Shown here piece after piece: positions 6,748 to 12,816 of a stretch of 13,185 nucleotides of DNA. The stretch lies in the NCBI GenBank assembly GCA_927911515.1, contig CAKMQH010000283.1:1-13185 (forward strand). Direction: 5' to 3'. The notes below the pieces were generated by a model. That model saw only the letters and a list, made by a program, of their open reading frames with translations, did no database searches and was not told the DNA's origin. The position numbers and the translations under genes are program-made. The first letter of the stretch is position 1; every line of letters starts with the position of its first letter. This stretch comes from an uncultured Neisseria sp. GTDB lineage: Bacteria > Pseudomonadota > Gammaproteobacteria > Burkholderiales > Neisseriaceae.

Positions 6748-7260
6748 TTGTCATTTTGCAACGAATTATTGTTTATTAATCAAGATTGGTATAGTTTTCT
6801 GATTTATCTGTTTGATTTGTAAAGATAAAATTTAAGTGTAAAAATATTTAAATTATATTCAGATGTCAAAATGGCTGGTAAAACGATAAAGTATTGATAG
6901 GTAAGGAAGGAAGGAAAATTTCCAATTGAATTAAAACCAAGCAGAATTGAGTAAAAACTAGCAATTTTTAAAAAACCATTGAAATATATGAATAATATTT
7001 CAATTGCGTATTGTTTTTTCATTTGGTTAAAATAATCATAATATTGCATTTTTGAGGAAATAATAAAGGTAGTTTCCAATGTAATATTGTTCATTCTCAT
7101 GGAAAAATTAGTTTCCAGTTATCCCAAATTTATACCGTTGGTGATGAGAATGTAGGTTTTCTGCGAAATATCACTAAAATAACAATGTAGGCAGTTTGGC
7201 TGGTCTGTATTTTTGTCAAAAGGCCTATGCTTCTTAATTATATTCTGGGAGTGATTTATT
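6748..7260. other. AT-rich 513-bp spacer upstream of the YCPP/RTX gene
   Basis: This stretch is much richer in A and T than its surroundings, especially 6770-7080, and contains no DUS or Correia element. I see no gene with a ribosome binding site. It is long for a spacer and leads into an accessory gene, so it may hold regulatory binding sites or be transferred DNA. TTGTCA at 7213-7218 with TAATTA at 7235-7240 is a poor promoter candidate that would leave almost no leader. Confidence 0.5.
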
Positions 7261-7839
7261 ATGACTTATCATTATGGCGGCTACTCTTCCAAAGGCCACT
7301 TCAACGCATACTGCCCTCCGGTGAAACCGTACAATCCTTACTGCCCTCCGAGCCATGGCGGCTTCGGTTACAAAGGTAGTTTCCATAACTACGGCTCTTC
7401 CCACGGCATTAAAGTACATCATGGCAAAATCGGTCATGGTGCATACTGCCCACCTCCAAAAGTTGCTTACAAATGCGTGGTAATCAAGTTTGATTGCAAT
7501 CCGGGTAAACCTTATTACCCTAAACCAGCTCCAAAACCGGTTCCTCCGAAAAATGTTGATCCGTACTGCCCACCGGTAGAGCCTCAAAAACCACAACCTC
7601 AACCACAACCTAAGCCTCAGCCACAACCTCAGCCGCAGCCTAAACCACAACCAAAACCGCAGCCTAAACCTAACGACAAAGACTGCAAAGATTGCGTTGA
7701 CGACCAAAACCAACAAAATACTTACGGTCAGGACGACAAAAATCCGGGTAACATCATCCATGTTGATGGTTCAACCATAGGTAAAGACGGTATGACCAAA
7801 ACCGTAGGTACTGATAAAAAAAGATACCATTTATGGTAG
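7261..7839 (+). CDS. N-terminal part of a Cys/Pro-rich YCPP protein, frameshifted from RTX part
   Basis: As written, the frame encodes 192 residues. GGGAG (7247-7251) lies nine bases before the ATG. There is no signal peptide or membrane segment. YCPP occurs four times (residues 17-20, 27-30, 62-65, 102-105), in a region rich in Tyr, His and Gly. Eight Cys are present (18, 28, 63, 72, 79, 103, 142, 145). Residues 108-137 are a Pro-Gln/Pro-Lys tract, like a rigid linker. After Lys187, seven A (7816-7822) put the frame into the short tail RYHLW and a stop. Removing one A continues directly into RTX repeats and gives a 463-residue protein. I do not recognise the YCPP domain. The likely role is a calcium-binding protein exported by a type I system, though such proteins are usually Cys-poor. 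No secretion genes are nearby. Confidence 0.75.
   Translation: MTYHYGGYSSKGHFNAYCPPVKPYNPYCPPSHGGFGYKGSFHNYGSSHGIKVHHGKIGHGAYCPPPKVAYKCVVIKFDCNPGKPYYPKPAPKPVPPKNVDPYCPPVEPQKPQPQPQPKPQPQPQPQPKPQPKPQPKPNDKDCKDCVDDQNQQNTYGQDDKNPGNIIHVDGSTIGKDGMTKTVGTDKKRYHLW
7582..7671 (+). repeat. Degenerate hexanucleotide repeat encoding Pro-Gln/Pro-Lys
   Basis: The bases mostly alternate CCx with CAA/CAG or AAA/AAG codons, giving a run of Pro-Gln and Pro-Lys dipeptides at residues 108-137 of the YCPP protein. The 6-bp period with third-base variation could allow length change by recombination without shifting frame. Confidence 0.8.
7816..7822 (+). other. Run of seven A at the frame break
   Basis: Upstream codons read GAT AAA AAA A. 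With six A, the next codons would be GAT ACC ATT TAT GGT, entering the RTX frame without a stop. With seven A, translation ends at the TAG of 7837-7839. Confidence 0.85.
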
Positions 7840-7879
7840 CAGCACTAACGATGTAATTTACGGCGGCGACGGCGCTGAC

Positions 7880-8653
7880 GTGATTTACGGTGGTGACGGT
7901 AATGACACCCTGCAAGGTGACAACAGCGGTGACTCCCTGTACGGTCAAGGCGGTAAAGACTACCTGCAAGGCGGTGACGGCAATGACTACCTGAACGGTG
8001 GTGCTGACGCTGACATCATGCGCGGTGGCGACGGTAACGACGTTTACTTTGTTGACCACAAAGGTGACCAAGTTATCGAATACGGTAATGCTAATGGCGG
8101 TATCGATACCGTTCGCAGCGTAATCGACTACACCCTGACTGACAACGTTGAACACCTGTTCTTGCAAGGTTCCGGCAACCTCAACGGTACCGGTAACGCT
8201 TTGAACAACGACATCAACGGTAACTCAGGCGACAACCACTTGTACGGCTTGGCAGGCGATGACTGTCTGGTTGGTAAAGACGGTAACGACTACCTCGACG
8301 GCGGCATCGGCAACGATGTTCTGATCGGCGGTACCGGTAACGACACTTACTTCTTCGACAAAGGTTACGGCCGCGATACCATCCAAGACGAAAGCGGTAA
8401 CGATACCCTGCAATTCGGCAAAGGTATTTCTGCTTCTGACGTATTGTTGAGCAAATCAGGCAACAACCTGACCGTATCTGTTGGTAATAACGATTCTGTT
8501 ACAATTGACGACTGGTTCTCCGGTAACAACCACAAAATCGAAAACTTCAAGTTTGCCGATGGCAGCACTTACGAAGTAACCGGTCATGGTGATTACTACT
8601 CTCTGTCAGCTGTAAACAGCATCCAACAACAAACCCAAGTTCCTAACATCTAA
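7880..8653 (+). CDS. RTX calcium-binding repeat part, probably C-terminal half of the YCPP protein
   Basis: This frame is open from 7823, just past the A run. The GTG at 7880 has no ribosome binding site, so an independent start is unlikely. Counting from 7835 there are eight nonapeptide repeats of the GGDGNDTLQ type. A linker with GGIDTVRSVIDYTLTDNVEHL and GTGNALNNDI follows, then five more repeats (to GGTGNDTYF). Next is a hemolysin-type calcium-binding related domain (DTLQFGKGISASDVLLS, DSVTIDDWFSG, IENFKFADGSTYE) and a short tail ending TQVPNI. RTX repeats bind calcium and fold outside the cell. The C-terminal tail would hold the uncleaved type I secretion signal. Codons strongly favour AAC, GAC, GGT and CTG, suggesting selection for high expression, which argues against long-standing decay. 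One Cys is present (GDDCLVG). Confidence 0.8.
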   Translation: MIYGGDGNDTLQGDNSGDSLYGQGGKDYLQGGDGNDYLNGGADADIMRGGDGNDVYFVDHKGDQVIEYGNANGGIDTVRSVIDYTLTDNVEHLFLQGSGNLNGTGNALNNDINGNSGDNHLYGLAGDDCLVGKDGNDYLDGGIGNDVLIGGTGNDTYFFDKGYGRDTIQDESGNDTLQFGKGISASDVLLSKSGNNLTVSVGNNDSVTIDDWFSGNNHKIENFKFADGSTYEVTGHGDYYSLSAVNSIQQQTQVPNI

Positions 8654-8685
8654 TCTCTGATTAGTAGTTAGACTTAGGCTTGATA

Positions 8686-8734
8686 AGGTCGTCTGAAAGC
8701 GTCTGCATCCGTGCAAAACGTTTTCAGACGACCT
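8686..8734 (+). terminator. DUS-pair hairpin after the RTX gene
   Basis: AGGTCGTCTGAAAGCGT (8686-8702) and ACGTTTTCAGACGACCT (8718-8734) pair over 17 bp with one G-T wobble and a 15-nt loop. Each arm has a perfect 12-mer. The T run after it (ATTTTG) is modest. Confidence 0.85.
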
Positions 8735-8748
8735 ATTTTGTAAACAAT

Positions 8749-8778
8749 CTGACCGCAAAATCCAAATTCGGATAAAAT
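8749..8778 (+). promoter_or_regulatory. Candidate promoter for purC
   Basis: CTGACC (8749-8754, 4/6 to TTGACA) and TAAAAT (8773-8778, 5/6 to TATAAT) are separated by 18 bp. The predicted leader is about 35-40 nt. No purine riboswitch or PurR-like palindrome is seen. Confidence 0.45.
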
Positions 8779-8822
8779 AACGGAATCCTGTTTAAACCAA
8801 GTCAGTGAAGGGAAAAACCTAA

Positions 8823-9683
8823 ATGTCCGAAATCAGCTTGAAAAAAATTTACTCTGGAAAAGTACGCGATTTATATGAAATTGACAGCAAGCGCATGTTG
8901 ATGGTTGCGTCAGACCGACTGTCTGCATTTGATGTAATTTTAGACAATCCGATTCCGTGTAAAGGAGAAATTCTGACGCAGATTTCCAATTTCTGGTTTA
9001 AAAAACTGGCGCATATCATGCCCAATCATTTTACCGGCGATACGGTTTATGACGTGTTGCCTGAACATGAAGCTAAAGCCATTGAGAAACGTGCGGTTGT
9101 CGCCAAGAAACTGACACCTGTCAAAGTCGAGGCGATTGTGCGCGGATATTTGGCGGGCAGCGGTTGGAAAGATTATCAAAAAAACGGTTCTGTCTGCGGC
9201 ATCAAACTTCCCGAAGGGATGAAAGAAGCGCAGCAGCTTCCGGAAGTGATTTTTACTCCGTCCACCAAGGCTGCTGTCGGCGATCATGATGAAAATATCA
9301 GTTTTGAAGAATGCGAACGCATTATCGGTAAAGAGCTGGCGGCTGAGGTACGCGCTAAAGCGATTCAGCTTTATACGGAAGCCGCAGAATATGCAAAATC
9401 ACGCGGTATCATCATATGCGATACCAAGTTTGAATTCGGGTTGGATGAAAACGGTACATTAACCCTGATGGATGAAGTGCTGACGCCCGATTCCAGCCGC
9501 TTTTGGCCGGCGGATCAATATCAAGTCGGCACCAATCCGCCGTCTTTTGACAAGCAATTTGTTCGAGATTGGTTGGAGCAAAGCGGTTGGAACAAGAAAG
9601 CCCCTGCGCCGGAAGTCCCTAGTGATGTTATTCAGAAAACAGTTGATAAATATCGGGAAGCATTAAATTTATTGACGGAATAA
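8823..9683 (+). CDS. purC: Phosphoribosylaminoimidazole-succinocarboxamide (SAICAR) synthase
   Basis: PurC joins CAIR and aspartate with ATP to make SAICAR in de novo purine synthesis, in the cytoplasm. The protein has 286 residues, longer than the E. coli enzyme (237) but matching the longer SAICAR synthase type. The nucleotide-binding start YSGKVRDLYEI (10-20), the family signature PVKVEAIVRGYLAGS (99-113), IIICDTKFEFG (197-206 region) and the second signature LMDEVLTPDSSRFW (215-228) are all present. GAAGGGA about ten bases upstream supports the ATG. It is a lone pur gene here, flanked by its own promoter candidate and terminator, so it is not part of a pur operon. The identification is secure. 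Confidence 0.97.
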   Translation: MSEISLKKIYSGKVRDLYEIDSKRMLMVASDRLSAFDVILDNPIPCKGEILTQISNFWFKKLAHIMPNHFTGDTVYDVLPEHEAKAIEKRAVVAKKLTPVKVEAIVRGYLAGSGWKDYQKNGSVCGIKLPEGMKEAQQLPEVIFTPSTKAAVGDHDENISFEECERIIGKELAAEVRAKAIQLYTEAAEYAKSRGIIICDTKFEFGLDENGTLTLMDEVLTPDSSRFWPADQYQVGTNPPSFDKQFVRDWLEQSGWNKKAPAPEVPSDVIQKTVDKYREALNLLTE

Positions 9684-9690
9684 TATAAAA

Positions 9691-9732
9691 ACGGACTGGC
9701 TCTACCCAATCAAGTCAGTCCGTCTTTATTTT
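9691..9732 (+). terminator. Intrinsic terminator of purC
   Basis: ACGGACTG (9691-9698) pairs with CAGTCCGT (9716-9723), an 8-bp stem with a 17-nt loop, followed by CTTTATTTT. It is not built from uptake sequences. Confidence 0.8.
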
Positions 9733-9853
9733 CCGATTAAAGAATAAAATCATAAATTTACAAAAATCCTCTATTCATCAACGGCTAAAGCATCTATGAT
9801 GTCTCTCATAGCATCTCACAATAACTGTACTGTGTTTTATTTGAAAAAATAAA

Positions 9854-9862
9854 TGGTATAGA
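9854..9862 (+). promoter_or_regulatory. Candidate extended -10 for the small basic-peptide gene
   Basis: TGGTATAGA matches an extended -10 (TG, one base, TATAGA). The -35 region (GTTTTA at 9834-9839) is poor. The start of transcription would be about 55 nt before the peptide start. Upstream, CTATGA/TCATAG (about 9794-9811) could form a small dyad. Confidence 0.35.
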
Positions 9863-9924
9863 TAGGGCATCCGGTTTGTAGAACTGGGAATAATCCAAAT
9901 AATAGAAAAAGAAAGGAAATAATG

Positions 9925-10020
9925 ATGCAACATCGTAGACGATTGGCTATCTTTCAAGCCGCAAAACGTGCTTCGTTCACTGGAAAACCAGTTGCACCGA
10001 CTACACCGAAAGCACGCTAA
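9925..10020 (+). CDS. Small basic peptide, 31 residues, unrecognised
   Basis: Two ATG codons lie in tandem at 9922 and 9925. AAAGGA (9912-9917) is four bases from the first and seven from the second, so I chose the second (31 residues; 32 from the first). The peptide reads MQHRRRLAIFQAAKRASF and then a Pro/Thr-rich tail (GKPVAPTTPKAR). It has seven Arg or Lys, no acidic residue and no membrane segment, so it may bind nucleic acid or the ribosome; this is inference only. A strong factor-independent terminator begins 30 bp after the stop, and an extended -10 motif lies upstream, so it looks like a complete monocistronic gene. I know no family for it. Confidence 0.6.
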   Translation: MQHRRRLAIFQAAKRASFTGKPVAPTTPKAR

Positions 10021-10050
10021 GGAATAATGCTGAGATTCCTACCAATATCT

Positions 10051-10086
10051 AAGACCGCCCGATTTTTCGGACGGTCTTTAGTTTTT
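10051..10086 (+). terminator. Intrinsic terminator of the small-peptide gene
   Basis: AAGACCGCCCGA (10051-10062) and TCGGACGGTCTT (10067-10078) form a 12-bp stem with one mismatch and a TTTT loop, followed by TAGTTTTT. It is a classic GC-rich stem with a U run. Confidence 0.88.
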
Positions 10087-10191
10087 GTACTGTTTAAAAA
10101 CGCCACAATATTGTATGAGGCTTATAGATAAACGAAATTCGAATCAAGGTTGCCGTCTCAGTTTCAAAAAGAATTTCTGAGAGGGTAAAGC

Positions 10192-10245
10192 ATGAAGTCA
10201 ATCATCATCTCATCTCTACGGCTCATAGCTTTGTTCATTCACTAA
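10192..10245 (+). CDS. Possible 17-residue hydrophobic peptide
   Basis: GAGAGGG (10179-10185) precedes an ATG at 10192 that encodes MKSIIISSLRLIALFIH and a stop. The peptide is hydrophobic with a basic second residue, as in leader peptides or small membrane toxins. A dyad TCTCAG/CTGAGA (10156-10161, 10177-10182) overlaps the ribosome binding site and could hide it. No promoter or terminator of its own was found, and the next feature is the icd terminator from the other strand. Frames this short arise by chance. Confidence 0.2.
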   Translation: MKSIIISSLRLIALFIH

Positions 10246-10274
10246 GGACAAGTTGGTACTTTAGAAAGATTAAA

Positions 10275-10319
10275 AAAGGTCTCTGAAAACCTTTGCATAC
10301 AGGTTTTCAGACGACCTTT
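10275..10319 (-). terminator. Terminator of icd from a DUS pair, one copy damaged
   Basis: On the minus strand AAAGGTCGTCTGAAAACCT (10319-10301) pairs with AGGTTTTCAGAGACCTTT (10292-10275) around the loop of 10293-10300. The T run that follows (10277-10271) supports termination of icd. The arm at 10277-10287 reads AGGTCTCTGAA, the uptake sequence with its middle G deleted, leaving one bulge. The other arm is perfect (10306-10317). Confidence 0.88.
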
Positions 10320-10346
10320 CATGTTTACAGCGTTACTGTAACACTT

Positions 10347-12572
10347 TTACAGCTTTGCCAATGCTTGATTGAACGTTTCGCTCGGACGCATGGCTTGGGT
10401 GGCTTTTGCAGCGTCGGGGGCGTAGTAGCCGCCGATGTCGGCTGCTTTGCCATGTGCGGCGGAAAGCTCGGCAACGATTTTCGCTTCGTCAGCGGTCAGT
10501 GTTTCTGCCAACGGCGCAAACGCTGCTTTCAACTCTGCGTCTTTATCCTGCGCTGCCAGCTCTTGCGCCCAGTAGAGGGTGAGGTAGAAATGGCTGCCGC
10601 GGTTGTCGAGTTCGCCTGCTTTGCGTTTGGGCGATTTGTCGTTCAACAGCAGTTTCTCGGTAGCGGCATCCAGCGTGTCGGCGAGGACTTGGGCCTTGGT
10701 GTTGCCGGTTTTTTGCGCCAGATGTTCAAACGATACGGCGAGTGCGAGAAATTCGCCCAGCGAGTCCCAGCGCAAGTGGTTTTCTTCGAGGAACTGTTGG
10801 ACGTGTTTCGGTGCGGAGCCGCCCGCGCCGGTTTCAAACATGCCGCCGCCGTTCATCAATGGAACGATAGACAGCATTTTCGCGCTGGTGCCGAGTTCCA
10901 AAATCGGGAACAGGTCGGTCAGATAATCGCGCAAGACGTTGCCGGTTACGGAAATGGTGTCTTCGCCGTTTTTCAGACGACCCAAGCTGAATTTAGCGGC
11001 TTCTTCGGGCGCGAGGACGCGGATGTCGAGGCCGTTGGTATCCAGTTCGGCAAGGTAGGCTTTGACTTTGGCGAGCAGGCTTTTATCGTGCGGACGGTTT
11101 TCGTCGAGCCAGAACACGGCTGGCGTGTTGCTCAGACGGGCGCGGTTAACGGCGAGTTGTACCCAGTCTTTAACGGGCGCATCTTTGGTTTGGCACATGC
11201 GCCAGATGTCGCCTGCCTCAACGTTGTGCTGCATCAGGACTTTACCCACCGCATCAATGACTTGAACCTGACCGTCGGCTTCGATTTCGAAAGTTTTATT
11301 GTGCGAACCGTATTCTTCGGCCGCCTGCGCCATCAGGCCGACATTGGGCACGGTACCCATGGTTGTCGGATCGAATGCGCCGTGTTCGCGGCAGAAGTCG
11401 ATGGTTGCTTGATAAACGCCCGCGTAGCTGCTGTCGGGAATCACGGCTTTGGTGTCTTGCGCTTTGCCGTCTTTATCCCACATACGGCCGGAATTGCGGA
11501 TCATCGCAGGCATAGAAGCATCGACGATGACATCGCTGGGAACGTGCAGGTTGGTGATGCCTTTGTCGGAATCAACCATCGCCAAATCGGGGTTGGCGGC
11601 GTAAACAGCGGCGATTTCGGCTTCGACGGCAGCGCGGGTGTCCGCATCCAGTTTGTCCAGATTGGCAAGCAGGTTGCCGAAGCCGTTGTTGACGTTGACG
11701 CCTGCGGCAGCCAGTTTGTCGCCGAATTTTTCAAAGACAGGCGCAAAGAATACTTTGACGGCGTGTCCAAAGATAATCGGGTCGGACACTTTCATCATGG
11801 TGGCTTTCATGTGCAGCGAGAACAAAACGCCTTTTACTTTCGCGTCTTTTACTTGCTCGGCAAGGAAGGCGAGCAGGGCTTTTTTGCTCATCACGGTCGC
11901 GTCGATAATTTCGCCGGCTTTCAGGGCGACGGGCTCGCGCAACTCTTTCTTGTTGCCTTGTTTATCGGTGAACACGATGGATACGGAAGTCGCATCAGGT
12001 ACGGTAACGGATTGTTCGTTATGGAAAAAGTCGCCGCTTTGCATGGTGGCAACGTGGGTTTTGGAGTCTTTCGTCCATGCGCCCATGCTGTGCGGATTTT
12101 TTTTCGCAAAGTTTTTCACCGCTTTCGGCGCGCGGCGGTCGGAGTTGCCTTCACGCAAAACGGGGTTGACCGCGCTGCCTTTGATGCGGTCGTAACGTTC
12201 GCGCACGGCTTTTTCTTCATCGGTTTGCGGGTCGGCGGGATAATCAGGGACGGCAAAGCCTTTTGCCTGCAATTCTTTAATCGCGGCGGTCAGTTGCGGT
12301 ACGGATGCGCTGATGTTCGGCAGTTTGATTACGTTTGCATCGGGTTGTTTCACCAATTCGCCCAATTCGGCAAGCGCGTCGGGTACGCGCTGCGCTTCGG
12401 TCAGATGTTCGGGGAACGCCGCCAAAATGCGGCCGGACAGGGAAATATCGCTGGTTTTGACTTCGATACCGGCATGGCGGGTAAACGCCTGCACAATCGG
12501 CAGCAGGGATTGGGTCGCCAGCGCGGGGGCTTCGTCGGTATGGGTGTAGATAATGGTGGCTTTGCTAGTCAT
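10347..12572 (-). CDS. icd: Isocitrate dehydrogenase, NADP-dependent, monomeric type
   Basis: A 741-residue protein matching the roughly 80-kDa monomeric isocitrate dehydrogenase, which oxidatively decarboxylates isocitrate to 2-oxoglutarate with NADP in the TCA cycle. It is unrelated in length to the 45-kDa dimeric enzyme. Visible conserved stretches are KGSAVNPVLREGNSDRRAP (131-149, isocitrate-binding Ser, Asn and Arg), SLHMKATMMKVSDPIIFGH (252-270, with catalytic Lys256), VNNGFGNLLANLDKL and MNGGGMFETGAGGSAPKHV (coenzyme region). The ATG at 12572 has only a weak upstream AAGAGA. A DUS lies inside the gene and encodes Gly-Arg-Leu-Lys-Asn. The codon bias leaves an 841-codon open frame on the opposite strand, which I regard as a shadow. 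It is a lone gene with its own terminator. Confidence 0.97.
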   Translation of the reverse strand: MTSKATIIYTHTDEAPALATQSLLPIVQAFTRHAGIEVKTSDISLSGRILAAFPEHLTEAQRVPDALAELGELVKQPDANVIKLPNISASVPQLTAAIKELQAKGFAVPDYPADPQTDEEKAVRERYDRIKGSAVNPVLREGNSDRRAPKAVKNFAKKNPHSMGAWTKDSKTHVATMQSGDFFHNEQSVTVPDATSVSIVFTDKQGNKKELREPVALKAGEIIDATVMSKKALLAFLAEQVKDAKVKGVLFSLHMKATMMKVSDPIIFGHAVKVFFAPVFEKFGDKLAAAGVNVNNGFGNLLANLDKLDADTRAAVEAEIAAVYAANPDLAMVDSDKGITNLHVPSDVIVDASMPAMIRNSGRMWDKDGKAQDTKAVIPDSSYAGVYQATIDFCREHGAFDPTTMGTVPNVGLMAQAAEEYGSHNKTFEIEADGQVQVIDAVGKVLMQHNVEAGDIWRMCQTKDAPVKDWVQLAVNRARLSNTPAVFWLDENRPHDKSLLAKVKAYLAELDTNGLDIRVLAPEEAAKFSLGRLKNGEDTISVTGNVLRDYLTDLFPILELGTSAKMLSIVPLMNGGGMFETGAGGSAPKHVQQFLEENHLRWDSLGEFLALAVSFEHLAQKTGNTKAQVLADTLDAATEKLLLNDKSPKRKAGELDNRGSHFYLTLYWAQELAAQDKDAELKAAFAPLAETLTADEAKIVAELSAAHGKAADIGGYYAPDAAKATQAMRPSETFNQALAKL
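10972..10983 (-). repeat. DNA uptake sequence inside icd, 11/12
   Basis: TTCAGACGACCC is GGGTCGTCTGAA in the coding direction and is read as part of LGRLKNGED. Nearly all other copies in the window are intergenic. Confidence 0.9.
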
Positions 12573-12636
12573 GGGATATTCTCTTGTAGGTTAGGTTTTT
12601 CTTTTCGAATGCGGCACAAAAGCGCGCTGCGTGGCT

Positions 12637-12645
12637 ATTATGGCA
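12637..12645 (-). promoter_or_regulatory. Candidate extended -10 for icd
   Basis: On the minus strand the bases read TGCCATAAT: TG, one base, then CATAAT (5/6 to TATAAT). It lies 65 bp upstream of the icd start. No clear -35 is seen. Confidence 0.4.
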
Positions 12646-12691
12646 TATTTCGGCAGGCTTGGGATATGGTTTTAATATGTTATCAAGTGGC

Positions 12692-12704
12692 TTGTAAAGG
12701 TCTC
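12692..12704 (-). repeat. Right-end-like inverted repeat of a GAGACC-type element
   Basis: TTGTAAAGGTCTC is one mismatch from TTGCAAAGGTCTC, the complement of the GAGACCTTTGCAA end seen at 12817. It directly abuts the transposase fragment but faces away from it, so it may be the end of another, lost element or a rearranged end. Confidence 0.55.
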
Positions 12705-12816
12705 TGCCAATCAATCACCTGCTCCAACTTCAATAGTGGGGAAACGGTTGATGTGTTTGGTAATCATGGCTTGGGCGGTTTGTTGGAAGAAGGTGCTCAT
12801 GAGAAATTCCCTAAAT
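12705..12816 (-). mobile_element. Remnant of an IS5-family insertion sequence
   Basis: About 112 bp remain: the start of the transposase gene plus the bases before it (GAAATTCCCTAAAT on the plus strand), as I recall them from the common Neisseria IS5-type element. The rest of the element, including both complete ends, is missing. It is bordered on both sides by GAGACC-type repeats that point outwards. Confidence 0.75.
12711..12800 (-). pseudogene. IS5-family transposase fragment, frameshifted
   Basis: The ATG at 12800 begins MSTFFQQTAQAMITKHINRF, which I recognise as the N-terminus of the Neisseria IS5-type transposase. After Phe-Pro one extra base (an A in CCCCACTATTG) shifts the frame, giving TIEVGAGD and a stop at 12711. 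Without it the family sequence LLKLEQVIDWQ would continue, up to the breakpoint at 12705. No DDE catalytic region remains, so it cannot move. Confidence 0.8.

Noticed and set aside
6804..7100. 98-codon minus-strand frame in the AT-rich spacer
   Set aside because: Composition (Ile, Phe, Tyr, Asn) is what AT-rich DNA gives by chance. No Shine-Dalgarno or known family was seen.
7234..7761. Minus-strand frame opposite the YCPP region with an Arg/Leu/Trp repeat
   Set aside because: It is the complement of the Pro-Gln/Pro-Lys repeat. The plus strand has the ribosome binding site and continues into RTX repeats.
7813..7854. Programmed -1 frameshift at the A7/AAAAAAG heptamer
   Set aside because: The heptamer is not in the A-AAA-AAG phase relative to the upstream frame, and a -1 shift leads to a stop at about 7852-7854. 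Reaching the RTX frame needs +1 (or -2).
7582..8410. CRISPR-like spaced repeats
   Set aside because: The periodicity is coding: 6-bp Pro-Gln/Lys units and 27-bp RTX nonapeptides with third-base drift, no constant repeat plus unique spacers.
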